DNA from: Balanoglossus misakiensis
Taxonomy: Eukaryota > Hemichordata
Direction of reading: 5' to 3'
Assembly (NCBI GenBank): GCA_040954595.2
Contig: CM082579.2
Coordinates: forward strand, 6,944,001-7,008,000
Length of the DNA: 64,000 bases
Shown here in pieces: positions 1 through 13,700 of this stretch. Numbering within the stretch: position 1 is the stretch's first letter; each line of letters begins with the position of its first letter. The notes beneath the pieces were generated by a model. It did no database searches. It saw nothing but the letters and a program-made list of their open reading frames with translations, and had not been told where the DNA came from. The position numbers were made by a program, and so were the translations under genes.

Positions 1-15
1 TATTTTCCATTTCAG

Positions 16-3000
16 GAATATCTGGCAAGACTTCGGCAAATCCGTCTGCTGAACTTTAATGAAAGAAGGCAAATCGAGCAGCAGAAAGCAGAGCAAGGCA
101 TCAATGTCAGGGTGAGTATTCAGACATGGAGGGGGGGGGGGTACATCTCTGTATTGCCGATTTGCACATTTCTGCTGTGAAATTAACAGCACATTGGAAT
201 TTCCCTCCAAGATCACAGCAATCTTTATACACCCAAGAGTATATGTATAAAATCTGATCATCTGTCAAATCATTATCTCTGCAGAGAAGCATAGAAGGTG
301 ATCCCAAGCACGACGTGAATGCCAGAAAGCAGAAGATTGAAGCGCTCAGAGTAAGTTCTCCATTATGGCACTTGCGTTGACTAGGGTTGCCTCAGTACAG
401 GTACTATAATAAGCATTGGTTGGGCTGTCTCTCATGTCCACCATTTTGGTTTGCACCCTCGCTCACTTCAGAATTCTGGCAGTAGTTGGACACTAATTCT
501 CCACGACATGTAGAAATTACAGAACATTTTGTAATTCTGAATTAATCTGGGATATTTATACCATGATACTTTTTGAACGTGCAGAAACAAGCCGATGAGA
601 GGGCAGCCATACTGAAGGAGGAATTGGAACGGAAAAGGAGAGAAGCGTATGAAAAGGAAAAGAAAGCGTGGGAGGAACATGTAAGTGAGGCTGTTTCCCT
701 ATCTAGCAGAAGTGGTTAGTTCACTGGTGGTCCATTGTGTCTGATGTTCTTGGGATTTGTGCTCCGGGAGAGATTCTAGTAGTTTGGAACCACTTCTGGA
801 ATGTCTTGGAAGACAAGGAAGATTTGAAACCAGTATATTGTCTGATTCTGATGATGTTGTTTTGTGTTCAGCTTGTCAAGAAGGGAGTGAAGGCCCCACC
901 ACCAAAAGTAGAGCCACCACCAAAAGCTGAAAAACCCAGACCTGCTAGAAAGTGAGTGTACAAATATTTCCAGATGTAATATTTTCTGGATAAATACATT
1001 GTAATTAAATTGTAAATGTATAATTGCTTCATAAACTCAACAAGCGTGTTCAATCTTTGTGTTGAAAATCCCAAGGATTCCGATAGAAGACAAACTTGTA
1101 TGTGATTTAATTAAATTACATGTAAATCTTTGTTTCAGACCAATACCTGTTGTACCTAGAGGACCTGCTGTACCAGGTAAGCCTTTGATAGTTATGACAA
1201 AATTATCTCATGATAGTTTGAGTTTTTACTATGCCCATCTTTTTTATCAAGATGAGTTACCATTGTTCTATTAATTTGTTCTATTTTTACAGTTGTTGGT
1301 TTGACTGCAGCATTCAAGCAAGCTGGAATTGAACCAGACACGGCGTTTGAGGTAAACTGGAATTATATCTGATGATCAATGTTGTACTATACCAAATTAC
1401 ATTTACTGTGATCTTTCAGATTTGAGAGAAGAATCAATGGCAAACTGCATTCTGTGCAGAATATTATGATTATAGAGTAATATTCATTTTGTAAATTCTT
1501 TTTTTTTCTACAGAATGAACCAGCAAAAGAAGAACCTAAACAAACAGAATCAAAGTAAGTCATCTGGAAACTTGTTCTCCAAAGTAGCATGTAATCTGCG
1601 AATGTTTTTTCTGAAAACTGGATAAACTTCTTTTCAAGTGCTTTGATTCGGAGAAGTCTATAATTAATGTTAACTTGCATAGTTGAATTTCAAAATGATG
1701 AATTGTAATGTGCGACCGCTTGATATGATTGTACATGTGTATCATTCTACAGATCTTCAGTTCAGCAACAGAAGGATGAGATATTGAAGAGACTCAACGG
1801 ACAAAAGGTAAGAGAAGTTTTTGTCTGTAGCTGGTAACTACCGGTATAGAGAGATGAGTTTTCAACAGAAACAGTATTGAGTTGGTATGTGTTTTCTCTG
1901 ATAATCAGACTTTGAAACTTTTTTCTGTAACTTTTGATGTGTCTGAGAAAAAATTATCAGATAAATCGCCCGGAATAATGTTCTTCAAGTTCTCTTTTAC
2001 ATGGTGATTATTGACTGTATGAACTGTTGGTTGTAGGCACCACCAGACCGCAAGAAATGGGGTGAGGGTGACGCAGCCCAAGGACCACTGCCATTTGCTA
2101 ACTTGCCACTTGAAGAAACTGCTTCTGCTATGGAAGGTGTGTATTTCTATTTGTCTGCGTGTCTATGATTGAGCACAGCAGATACCATGTGCAAACTCAG
2201 TGCACATAATGAAACAAGTAACGTAATTATTCCTTCGTCCAGATTGTACTAATACTAGTATTTTCCATCCATTTTCTATAACTATGATGAGAAAATGAAC
2301 AAGGGAATGATGACGTGAGCTGTAGCCGCCCGGGGCCATCCAGGGTTTATCATTTCATTCATGGAGAAAGTCATTGCATGTCTTGTGTATATTCCTACAG
2401 TGACCGGTGCGGGAGATATGGTCATCAAGAACCCTGATGCGAAACCAGCCGTTGCTGCTGATGTTAATGTTGGTGCTGGACAGAGGAAAGGCTGGGGTGG
2501 GCCTAGTTCGACTGTCATGAATGCCTTACAAAAAGCTGCAATATCAGAAACTATCACAATATCCACAGAGACAGGTAGGACAGCTGTGGTATTTTTTATG
2601 TTTCTGAGAATATGTGTGGATGTTTTATATTTATTATTCATTGACGAAGAGAGATGGAGATAGAGGGACGGGTTGCAGCTTGTGTGGGAACAAAAATCTC
2701 CTACTCGTGTTAGAAATATGATCCCAGGTCCTTGGGAGTGTGAGATTCTATTAATCCATGGCATCGTATCACCCGTGTACACAACCACATCGTTTCTGTA
2801 GATGCTGCCAAAGAGAAAGGAAAGACGCCAGCGCCGAGCGTCCCAGCTGTGAAATCAACATCGCCAACAAAGGGCATCGGGGAAACCATCACTATAGACA
2901 AATCCCCCAAACCGACTGTACCGACCGGAGCTGTGGGCGAAACTATAACCCTGGACAAATCGCCCAGACCGGCACCGTCCACTGCACCGATCGGGGAAAC

Positions 3001-6000
3001 CATAACCATTGAGAAATCAACCAAACCGGAAATTGCCAAGAAGCCGGAAATTCCTAAGAAGCCAACTACTATAACGGAAGGTACGGTGTTATGTTCGAAC
3101 GCATGTTTATATCTTTACGCCTATCCCTTATGAATGAAAACATGAATGATCATTTACATGTGTGATAAAGGATACCTTTATTTTGTCTTTTGATACACCT
3201 AGTTTATTTCCAGAACTTTGACTGCTCAAATTTGTGACATTGGGTGAATCACGGGAGTGACCGTGGGTGAATGGATGAACGTGTAATCATCCAAAGGCCA
3301 TTTCAGTTGGATGATTTCTTGCTATGACAATGAGCCATCAAAGGTCCAGGTTGCGTTATGTGGTTTAGACACATTGAAACATTTTTTTGACAATGTGGTT
3401 TTATATCTGCATAAGCAAAATAAGACGGTTCGCACTTCCCAAGTAAATGATTCCTTTTCCATCCGTCAGATGAGGCCGGGGAAGCAGAAGAGACCGTTGA
3501 AATCCCGGAGAGTGAGAAAACCAAGAAGGACAGCGCCCCCGCTGTCAAAGACGCTTGGGGCAAATCAGCGAAGACGGACGACCAAGCCAAGACGCCAGAG
3601 AAAGACAGCAGCGATGTGCCGGCCAAGAAATCAGAAGAAAGTTCGTCCGGTGCGGAGAGTGAGGAAAAGACGTCTGAGACAGATGAAAAGGATGCTAGCT
3701 CAAAGAAGGAGATGAAACAAGAGGACGAGAAAGATATTTGTAAGTGTCCTGTGCTGTTTTTGCTGCATGATGTTTACCTTGTATTGTGGTATACTTTGTT
3801 TTCACTTGAGTTTATTTTGGCTGAACACACCCATGTGATATGTGTATATCCTTTTATTTTTACAATTTCTTGTCAGTATTTAGGAAAATGAGAAATACGA
3901 ATATTCACTGGGATTTTATTACAACGGAATTGTGTGTTCAGCCAAAACTGAAAATAAATTTCAAGTGAAAGTCGGCACAGTGTGTACGTGTATATAAGCT
4001 ACCGTGCGTATGTTACAAGGTGTCTGAGTATCTTGACAGTGTAGATTGTAGACATTCCATTCATGTAGTCCTCTGCATGGTTGTAATCTTGCTTGTTCTC
4101 AGGTGAGGAGCGTTCAGTGGACACAGTCCCTAAACCTGGGCAAAAAGACTCCCCCGAAACCGAGCCCGATGTAGAAAGTAAACCAGTCAAAGGCTCCCCT
4201 AAGACACCGCCCAATACACCTACTCAGGGTAGTGCCGATGAAGGATCCCCTAAGCTGCCTGCGAAAAATCTGAGCCCCCCTGGGCGTGCAGAAAAGGCAG
4301 GGGGGAATAAAGACACAGCAGCGAAAGGTGACAGTGGAACGGCTGAAGTCAGTAGCCCTGCCAGTGTTTCACCGAACCGCGGCATAGATAGGGAAGATAG
4401 TGTAGAGCAGGACAAACGACAACTTGAAGAAGAATACAAAGGCATGTTTTGTCTCTTAGCTGTGTCTTGATGAATGAATAATAATGCCTTTAACTTATTG
4501 AGAAATCTATGTGACAGATTTCCTGTTACAGTTTTTTTTATCTGTGAACATTTCAAGAAAATGACTATATGAACATAAAAATTTTCTCTGCATATAAAGC
4601 TATGGATAACCATGTACTACCTGTGTAGGGTCCATTAATAAATTACGTTTTTTCTCTTTCGTAGCTTTGATGAACAGAGTTGAACTGGACAGTGATGAGG
4701 ATGAAGACAAGGATGAACCTAGCTTGTAAGTCCATCATCTTTCTTCGGGATTTCCTTATCGGAACGCTTACAACATCTTCTGCAAAGATCACCCTGGCCA
4801 AAGGTTTTCTGAGAGACATCCACTGGTCAGTTTGTTATATTACCCCTTTTAGAAACTGAGCAATGATGTATTCTGTTTTGACAGTTACAAGGAAGCAAAG
4901 AACAGTGGTGTTGTCAAGGGATTGCAGACCGGTTTCTTTGATGCTGATGTCAGGGTAAGTAGTCTTACTTTTGAGATGAACTCTTCACCAAAAAAAAAAA
5001 AACTCTGAAAAATCAGGTTGTGCCATGGTGAGTACAGTGTTGTGCCAACTCTTCAACACATTTTGTATGCTGAAGCCATTGACCATTGTATTCCTTCTTA
5101 TATTTACCTTCATTTGGTACAGTTGCTGAGGACGTGCTCTGAACCGGATCTCAGCAAACTTTTCAAAACCAACATGGCACTGAATCCGTTCTTTGAAGTG
5201 GAGAGACAGTCGTTGGACGTCAATTTAGTCGACATCGAGGATGAAGAGGAGGAGGAGGTGGACGGCAAAAAGGAAAACGGAAGTGGCGATGCCACAGGAA
5301 ACGAGCAAAATGGAGATGATGATGATGATGATGAGGAGGAGGAGGATGAGGAGGATGAAGATGAGGAGTCGGACGCAGATGATGAAGAGTAAGTGATGAC
5401 GCATTCATCTCTGATTCCGATTGTCTGGTGTGGCACGGTATAGCTGGTCTAGCGTTGGAGTGGATCATCGTGAAATCTCAACAAACAGATAACACTTCGT
5501 GACATTTATGTAATAATCAGCAATTCATACGACGACGCTGCACTTTCCCCCGACACCTCCCAGTCAATTATATCTGCTATTGTGTCACATTTTAACGGCA
5601 TCAAAGAAGTGAGATTGGCTGTGTTGTGCTTACAGAAAAGAATAAAATGTGACAATGAATTATGTAACATCCTGCTGTGTGGTTGCATGTGCATAAGTGT
5701 GTCAGCTAAGTACATGTAGCTGACCTTGGCTTGCAATCACTGATATGCACACCACAGTTGAACACAATTTTGAACGTCCGCTATCTCTAAACCTGAAACT
5801 GAGATAATTTCTTCTGTATTAATGTTTTTTAATGAATGCGTCAAAAATACACACAGCTCAAAATGTTACCGCGACCTCTGGTGTATTCTTTTTGTTAAAA
5901 AGACTCCTCACGCATTTAAATACATGTATACCAAAAGTAACTAAATGATTATTTGAGGATTATCTTTTCCCCCTTAAAATCTCTCCCTGAGGCTTGAACT

Positions 6001-7947
6001 GCCTTTAATGAGTGTTCTATTGTGTAATATTATTTCTTGCAGCGATGATGAGGAGGACAATGATATTGAGGATGATGATGATGACATGGCAGTCATCAGG
6101 CAATCTTACAGAAATCTCCTTGACGATGGTAAGTTGGTTCCCATCGGTGCATAGTGTTGCTTTAAAGCATTCTCAGAGTTGGGGGTAACCGGGAAATTTG
6201 AAAGTAGTTTGGAATGGGTGTTACTGGCGATTTCAGTTTTCTTTGAACCTGTGCCTTGGTATGCTTGTCACTTTGCATCTTTAGATGATGACGAGGTGGC
6301 CTCACCAGGATCGCGCACGGTGGTGCCACGATCTGACAGCAGCACCTCGCAAGACGACAAAACGCCCACAAGCCCGGAAAGCTATGAAGGGAGCAACGGA
6401 ACAACAACAACAAGCAGCAGCAGGAGAACGGAGACCGGCGACAGCGACACTTTCACGGAAGAGGACGGTGCCGTGGGGCCGGACCCGGAAGTCGTGGCCA
6501 ACTGGGATTCGGGATCAGGTAGATGTCACTGTCTGGGGGGAATACCAGGATAGTTGTTAACTCCTGGAATGGGTAGTTGAATAAATGGGTGTGGCACCCG
6601 TTCAATATGTAACTTGTTCAAATTTAAATGTACAGCAACAATCAGAGGTTGATAATACGTTTGTGTGTACCTATCAATAAGCCCATTTGATTACATAATA
6701 GATCGTTCTAAGTTTGAAAGTAAAATCATGAGAAAAATGCAAAAAATGGAAGCTATTGGGGCTTTAAGGTTGAAACAGCAGATCCTGTCAAAGACACCAG
6801 TCAACGTTGCATTCAAAATGTTAATAGATGTGATTGAGATAATTTCGTAAGAGATTTTGAATAACACTGAAAGCAAGTGGTAATATTTTTTGTGACTTGA
6901 CGAAATCTTTTTTTCCTGGTGTGGCTACAGGTGAGAGTGACGATGAAGAAGCTCACAGCGACGACGACAGAGAGAGTGTCTTCAGTCGTTTAGAGGAATC
7001 CAGGGTACAGTTGGAGGAGGAACTGGGGTGTGATCAGTTTATGCAAGCTTACAGGTCGATACAGGTAAGTCTATTGTCTTAGGTTAGTCACCCGAGATCA
7101 TCTCTGTCAGTTTGAGGACTAGAGTCAGGATCTGGTGATGTTTAGCTTTTATATGAAAACAGCGTTTTTACCGTGTAGATCGGTGATATTCAGGTGTTTA
7201 TTAATGGAAACATAATCTTTGCCAAGGAAATCTTGTGATACTCTGCTGGTTATATGAAAACAGTGTCTTCGTCATGGCAACCACGAGAACGCATGCAACA
7301 CTTCAGTTGCTCGTTACCGGGAAAACCTTGAAACCCTTGAAAGGGATTTGGAAGGGATAGGATGTTCATTGTGTTCTAGGAAACCCTGTTTAATGCAAAT
7401 CACTTCCATGGCCACCAATAATTTTCAATTAAATGTATGAAGGCAATCCATGAAGACGAAGATGAAAGCATTGAAGACGGCTTCAAAGCAATTGGTTCCA
7501 TATTGGGACCTGATAAGAAGCACCTGTATCCGCAGATATTACAACTTGTCATGGCTGATGGGGCCTTCACTGAAGGTAATTATATGATTGGATGGTGGTT
7601 ACCATGGGTTCATTGTAAATTTAAGTAAAAGTCCACATGTATCACAATACAGTTTGATAATAACGGTCTCTCTTTTTTGACGACATTATATGTTGAGTTT
7701 TTGCTGAATATGAAATTTTGAAGTAGGGACTGAGGTCTGACGTTTGTGGAATTTCAACCTATGTTGTACAGTTCTCCCGGTCAGACCAAGCTAATACATT
7801 TACGTGCATAAATATGATGAAATTTTCTACTTTACATGTGACATGGATGAGGAGAGAGGACATAGGCGACGCAGTTTTTAATCTCATTCCGCCACAGATT
7901 ATAAAGTCACTGTCTGTTTGCTCTTCAACATTTCAGATAACGAATGA
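16..7947 (+). CDS. NEK1: NEK1-like serine/threonine kinase, C-terminal 895 residues (5' part outside window)
   Basis: Twenty-one exons close in phase: 16-111, 285-350, 585-680, 872-951, 1139-1176, 1293-1351, 1514-1554, 1753-1807, 2037-2136, 2401-2574, 2802-3080, 3470-3739, 4103-4441, 4665-4725, 4885-4954, 5123-5388, 6043-6128, 6285-6518, 6931-7064, 7443-7575, 7937-7947 (stop TGA). Conserved NEK1 landmarks appear in order: a basic coiled coil ([18 protein letters not shown]), a second one ([16 protein letters not shown]), [41 protein letters not shown] and the end [13 protein letters not shown]. Known for the family: NEK1 works at cilia/centrosomes and in the DNA-damage response. The catalytic domain should lie upstream of position 1. 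The middle (about 2802-4441) is a poorly conserved, charged Ser/Pro/Lys linker, and 5123-6128 is very acidic. Exon 13 ends in a GC donor (AAAG|GCATGT). Family assignment is firm; the exact borders of the linker exons are slightly less so. Confidence 0.93.
131..141 (+). repeat. Poly-G run in NEK1 intron
   Basis: Eleven consecutive G, 20 bp after the donor of exon 16-111. Simple homopolymer. Confidence 0.9.
2698..2756 (+). repeat. Dispersed repeat copy 1 (NEK1 intron)
   Basis: About 55 bp that recurs at 10104-10156. Shared blocks include gatcccaggtccttggg / aatcccagctccttggt and attctattaat. Same orientation. Probably a fragment of an interspersed element; family not recognised. Confidence 0.55.
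2872..3045 (+). repeat. In-frame 57-bp (19-residue) tandem repeat inside the NEK1 linker
   Basis: Within exon 2802-3080 the protein repeats three times with a 19-residue period. Each copy has the core GETIT(I/L)(D/E)KS followed by a Pro/Lys/Thr spacer. A degenerate relative (SETITISTE) ends the preceding exon. This is a coding minisatellite in a low-constraint linker. Confidence 0.85.
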
Positions 7948-9895
7948 CCCAGCCACCTGCAAATAAGTGCCTGAGTTTCCTTCCAACCCTTTGAACCCGA
8001 GCATGGGAGACCACTTCTGAATGATGTCATAGGTCATAGGTCACCATGGGGTCAGGTGCGTAGGGTTAATATGCAAGAATCTTACTTAACGGATCACCAA
8101 GTATAGAAGTGTAGAGTAATGTGGAGATGATAATTACAAACAAGTTTTCATATTATTTTATTTTATTTGCTGTGTGTATGTACTTTAATTATAAGATGTG
8201 TATATATATATATTTGAAGGTGGAATTTGAAATTGATTCTTAATGAAGAGTTGCTGTATAACATACTTTCCAGAAATAGGCATTTTGAAAGTTACTTTCG
8301 AAATTTACATTTTCCAACACAACTGAATGGCTTGTAAGATTTCTGTTGACATGTGTTGTACATTTGTACTTGTGTATCTAACATAAATGTTAGGAATCAC
8401 AGTGACTTCAAAATGTAAGTGCAAACTTACATGCGGCTATACATTGAGCTATGAAAATTTACTTTTTTTGCAGCTTTGTTTTGTTTTCATTCAAATTTTG
8501 ATTTATATGAAGCCTAGCTGTTTTTTCCCGAGTGTGGGAGAGAGATGAGCTCATGAAGTGTCTACTGGTAGTAATTAAGTTTTAGTTGAAGGGACAAAGT
8601 TGCTGTCTCTGAATTGCAATTCTGCCTTCTTGAAAATTGAAACTTATCAAGAGGGAAGTGACTTTGTCCCCGTCTAGTGTGTTGTAGTGAAGTTGTATCA
8701 TGGATGCACAGCACTGATTTGTTTACGTGTAGAATTGGCGTAGTTGAGTGTTTTTTATTTGACATAGCTTAATAGAGAGAGCTGACTGACCAGACATCTC
8801 ACAGATACATGTCAACATAAACTGGTACTACTTAAACGGGATATTCCGTTAATTACATCAGTTGCCGTTCCCGTCCATTTAGTTACTTAAATGCAGTTTT
8901 TTTTATTTGACTGTGTGGATGCATGATGTGAATTTTGTCTATATTAAATTGGCTTATTTTTTCCCGTGTTTAATGGCTTCTTTCTGTGTGAGAATTCACA
9001 TCAATGCGCGTAATTTACGCAGAAATTTGATTATTCCTGCCAATCTCATGCATGTCTGTAAGCACATGCAAGGTCCAACTGAAACATGCAGTTGAAATAC
9101 TGCACTTATCTCTTTGCCGATTTGTTCGGTCCAATTGTTTATTTTCTTCTGTCGTACTTATTTTTATGTCACGTTATAATTCGGTTCACAACGACATACA
9201 AGTATAAAATCTAAAATAATCAGAATGTTCAGATATTGTGTACAAATAGGTGAATATAAATAGTGATCTACATGACTAAGTCATCTGCTTTTAAAAGTGT
9301 CTCTGTATACTGTAAAAGTCGCTGTTACCCCGCAGCCATTTGTGTTCAGATAGATTGAAAGAGTGTCATGGTTTATGCTCAGCAGTTAACGTGAAGCATT
9401 TCTGTCCGACTAAGAACTGCAGTCTCAGTAGTTGGCATCTGTAGTTTTTAATATCACGCAGCCTGCCAGAACATCTTTTTCCAAGGCTTTTTACAGAGTT
9501 TCTTTGCCATCAGCAATCAAGGCTACCGGAGAGTAGTATTAGCTTTCCTGCACGTTGAAATCGTGTGATCAGGTGTAATGTGCCAGATGGGCTGCTTGAG
9601 GTTATAGAGCTGTCTGAGATTGTTGACTGAGCAAAATTCACGTTTACAACACCTCGTTTCCATGCTAACAGAGGATTTTATCACTTTAGATCATCATTTA
9701 GTACATAGAGTGATTCCACGTTCAAATATGTAACCAGGAATTTTTCACTACAGTCCAACATCTAAGGAACTAATAAAAAAAACTTACTTCAGTAAAATTG
9801 AAAGTATTGCCATTTCTTTTAATTGTGAAGTTTTGGATTCTCCTTTGTATGTATAATGAAAATCCTTAATAAAATATAGGGATGTTATCCAATGG
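7948..9895 (+). other. NEK1 3' untranslated region with poly(A) signals
   Basis: About 1.9 kb of AT-rich sequence follows the NEK1 stop codon with no convincing coding frame. AATAAA occurs at 9772-9777 and again at 9868-9873, and either could end the transcript. The extent is inferred from these hexamers only. Confidence 0.5.
9868..9873 (+). promoter_or_regulatory. Candidate NEK1 poly(A) signal
   Basis: AATAAA; an alternative lies at 9772-9777. Confidence 0.4.
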
Positions 9896-10103
9896 CGTGA
9901 TACGTGAACAGAAATTACAATGTGCCAGACAACAGTTTTGCGATTATTTATTAATTGTTTCTAATGCGGATTTGAAATATAGATGTATGTTTTTGTGTAA
10001 GAAAAAGAATCACACACACTAAGGCCCTAAGTGCAGATTTCTCATACTCGCCCAGGATTGTCTCGCACTCACCTTCAGCTCATGCGAGACAAAATATCAA
10101 CAA

Positions 10104-10156
10104 CTCCTGTGAGAAATCTAATCCCAGCTCCTTGGTGGATTTGATATTCTATTAAT
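10104..10156 (+). repeat. Dispersed repeat copy 2
   Basis: Matches the NEK1 intron copy at 2698-2756 with a few substitutions, same orientation. Confidence 0.55.
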
Positions 10157-10678
10157 TATGTGCGCACAAAACGTAAACTGCGCGTCTTTTATGAGTGATT
10201 TATGCTCCTTGCTTTGAAAAGCGTGAAGGTTCCCCAGGCTGCTGCTGCTGATGATGATGAGAAAGCACAATCCCCCTTTCAGTTCAACTGACGGTTTCAT
10301 ACAAACTTTCCCATCTCTAGGCAGATTTCAATCTTGCATCATCACAGCAGCTGCTGGTGGCCGTCTGCACATCACGTCTCAGTCATTTCTCCATCAACAC
10401 CGAACCGGAGATAAGGTTCTCGCAGAGGGCTTGTGTAACTTAGCAATAACAGGCATCCCGCTCGGTGCGCTTCTATCGTTGTTGCGTGACAGCTATTAGA
10501 ATGATTGCTCTGAATGCGGGCTGGTGTAGTAGACGAGTCTGAAATTAAAGAGGAGGATATTGGCTGTGATATCTCCTCATCATCAGTGACAGGTTTACGG
10601 TGCTTTTTTTCACTTTTTGATCATTTCGGCAGAATCCCGGAGTTGCGAAATGAGGGGGATATGAAAAACCTGACGCGT

Positions 10679-10766
10679 GGGGGGGGGGGGGGGAGTTGAA
10701 CCACTGACCATGTCGACCAAGCTTTGTCCTACGACGCCTAATCAAACTACCACTCCGGTGCCGGGG
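10679..10766 (-). mobile_element. tRNA-like sequence, probable SINE head or tRNA pseudogene
   Basis: On the minus strand the segment reads like a tRNA gene with pol III internal promoter boxes. A-box-like tggtagtttgattagg lies at 10752-10737 and B-box-like ggttcaactcc at 10702-10692. It is immediately followed by a homopolymer run (10693-10679). No clean cloverleaf acceptor stem is visible, so a SINE head or decayed tRNA fits better than a working tRNA. Confidence 0.45.
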
Positions 10767-13700
10767 ATCTGTAAAATCAGGGGGGGATCCAGATGCCACA
10801 CCACATCGATATAGTTATCCAACAACGAAAGGGACGGTATTTTATCAAATTAAGTCAGCGCATGTGCACTACGTCACGTCACTTCGCCGGGAAGCAGATT
10901 TGGGCGGTATTTTCTCAAAATAATCTGTTGCAAGCCATCGATCACAAGTCTTCTTATTCAAAGGTTGCCATGTCATCCTATATACACATTTTCCTGAAAC
11001 AATGATATTGAGACGCCACTTCGAGGTCATCACACAAATTGTACATGTGCCTGTTTCATGACGAGAACGATTCTTGCCGCAGAGGAACTACGACTTCGCC
11101 ACGTGTTCACATTACACGTGTTAATACCAAAGACTTAAATTACATGGACCTAATTGAACAAGAACTTTACTATTCATGCCCCATGGCATTCAGTGTGTCA
11201 TGCCGTCTGTACTGTTTGACTAAACTGCATTGTTAGTTTCGACAAATAACACTCGGCTTCAATTTTTCTTCTTCAAATTTCCTCTCAGCGATGAAATCTA
11301 CAAACTCCGTAGAGAAAATTGCTTATCAACAATCTGAGTAATTTGAAATGGCGTACTGATCTGTTAGATATAAACAGGTTTCAAGGAATTATCTTCTCAA
11401 TGCCTTCGTGGTATTCACGATCCCAATTTAGAATGAACTCATGGATGATACAGTAAGGGGTGGACTGACATGCCTATGATGAATATATAGTCCTTTGCAA
11501 ATGGCGGCTAAATGTAATTCTAATTGAGTTGGCTATTTGGTATTTATTTGAATGACGAATTGGTCAAGGCAACAATCGGAAATCAAAAACTACCGGATTA
11601 AAACGCTATCTGCACCCCATATCGATATTCACTTTAAAATGAGTAGGCCTACCTGTCGCACGCGTCACTATATCGCCCACTCGTATTTAGCATGTAGAGG
11701 ATCACGAGATTGCTTTTCGTATTCTCCATGTCTTCAACTTACAAAAATTGTTTATTTAAAGCTCCATTAGCTGTAACTTTTTGCTGTACTTTCTGTATTT
11801 TTTGTTTTGTGTACAACTATACTGCAGAACGAAATGCCCAGCATTTAGTTTATAAACACGTCCTAAACTGAAAACAAGAAAATTAGTTGGCATTGAAGAT
11901 TTGCTCCAAGAGGGTGATTTGCGAGTGGTATATCGGATGCTGCTCTGTCTCAGTATAATATCGCACATGTGATGTACAATGTACTTATATGTACCGAATG
12001 GTAATTGAGAAAAAGAAAGATAAATGGTGGGGTTAGATTTCACCATTTTAATGATCCAGGCCAAAACTCACGACAAAGAGCTGGGATGTATGGCGTATGT
12101 ACACACGTAAGACGACGGATCAATGTGCTAACGAGCGCTCAATCATCCAGTTGAGAATTGCAAGAAAATACACTTCTTTTGTATAGTCTCCCAATCGTTG
12201 CCCTAAGATATGCTCAACTAATGGAAACTTAATCCATGCAGTGCAGTCAATAAAAGCACCTGGTTTTACCGCACATTATTTTGATGTGTCTGTCACGAGG
12301 ATACCTATACCCCATCTGATCAAAATCGTGTATGTGCTAATTTCATCTTGTTTCATATCGGTCATGTTACGTTGATAATGTCAGTAGCCTAGAGAAACGG
12401 CTTCTTGAGAATAGGCCTACATTTCATATCAAAAGTCACGAGACTCTCTTTTTTTACATTTTTTTTGTATGATCAAAGTACGACAACTTCTTTTTGTTTG
12501 CCGATCGAAGAGGCCTTTATTTACAAGTTAAAAGTAGTTCCGGTTGGTGACGTCAGAAGTATGGCAAGAACAATAACGCTTGCTCCGTATTACCCTACTT
12601 AGTATATAAAGTGCGGTGCTGCATGTGTATGTGATAAACACGCTAACTCTTTAGATTTGTTGCCATCCGTGACGTGACAGATATTGTAATAATACAGAGC
12701 AATTCGAGGAATATTAATCATTCGAAACTAGTTTTGGATAACTCTTGGGCAACGAAGAACAATCGTTTTGGGAAAAGGTCGGTTGGTGAACGGGAAATAA
12801 TATACGAGACTCCTTTTGACATCCTCATGTCCCAAGGCACCGCGCAGAAAAGCAATTTCTTTCCAAAATCACACACGCACAAAAACACATTCACACTCTT
12901 TGTGACCGACGGGAACAACATGCGTTGCCTAGGTTTCAGATGAATGGGGAAACAGAATTTCATCAACATCCGACTGCAGCCAACGCTCAACGCTTGCGTG
13001 TTTTTCCTTAGTGTCGCTACCTCCAAGACCCTGAAAAAAAACCACCCCATCCACGATTAAACGTTTTCTTTCGCTGTTGTGTGAACCAACCTGAAGTTTT
13101 GCTGACGTCGGGAGAAACATCTATTTTTGACTAGTTTTCGGGTTGTTCACGCGGCATGAAGTCGGCGTTGAACGAAAGTGCGCCTATTCTGGGTCCTGTC
13201 GAACTGGCTGCCTTGACATGTTTACATGAAAACATTCGGAGGCGTGCGGACGCGAAGACTCTTATCCAAAGTCAGCTTATTTTCATATCCACGCCCCCCC
13301 CCCCTTCCGACCCGAAATTAACTCTTGCAAAAGCCATTATTGCCTTCATCCGCTGGAAAACAGTTCTGTTCTCACAGTAATACGTGTCTCGAAAATAAAT
13401 CTCGGGGGTAACTATGCGAAGTTCTGAATCCGAGAGCAAAATTACCTCAATTTGTCCCAAGTTTGAAATTCAGAATTGCCGCCAATGGAGAAAAAGAATG
13501 TCATATTTAAAAAAAAAATAAAAACAAGACGGTGATCCTTCAGTTTTCTTCATTGTTTTTATACAATTTAGGGTAGGGTTTGCCTGCCAGTGCATGGGCA
13601 GATCATAATGTAATTAAAAAGTCATATATCGATATATAGTTAATGTTTCGTTTATTTCTGTTCATGGCCTCAGCCCATCGTTCAAAACGACAATTTGATT

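Noticed and set aside
5110-5436. Antisense serine-rich frame
   Set aside because: Mirror image of the acidic GAT/GAG codons of NEK1 exon 5123-5388.
12600-12616. TATA box (tatataaag) as promoter
   Set aside because: No gene or splice signal follows on the plus strand; AT-rich region makes it likely by chance.
12674-13120. Overlapping small frames on both strands
   Set aside because: No motifs, no splice signals, opposite-strand overlap; not supported as genes.
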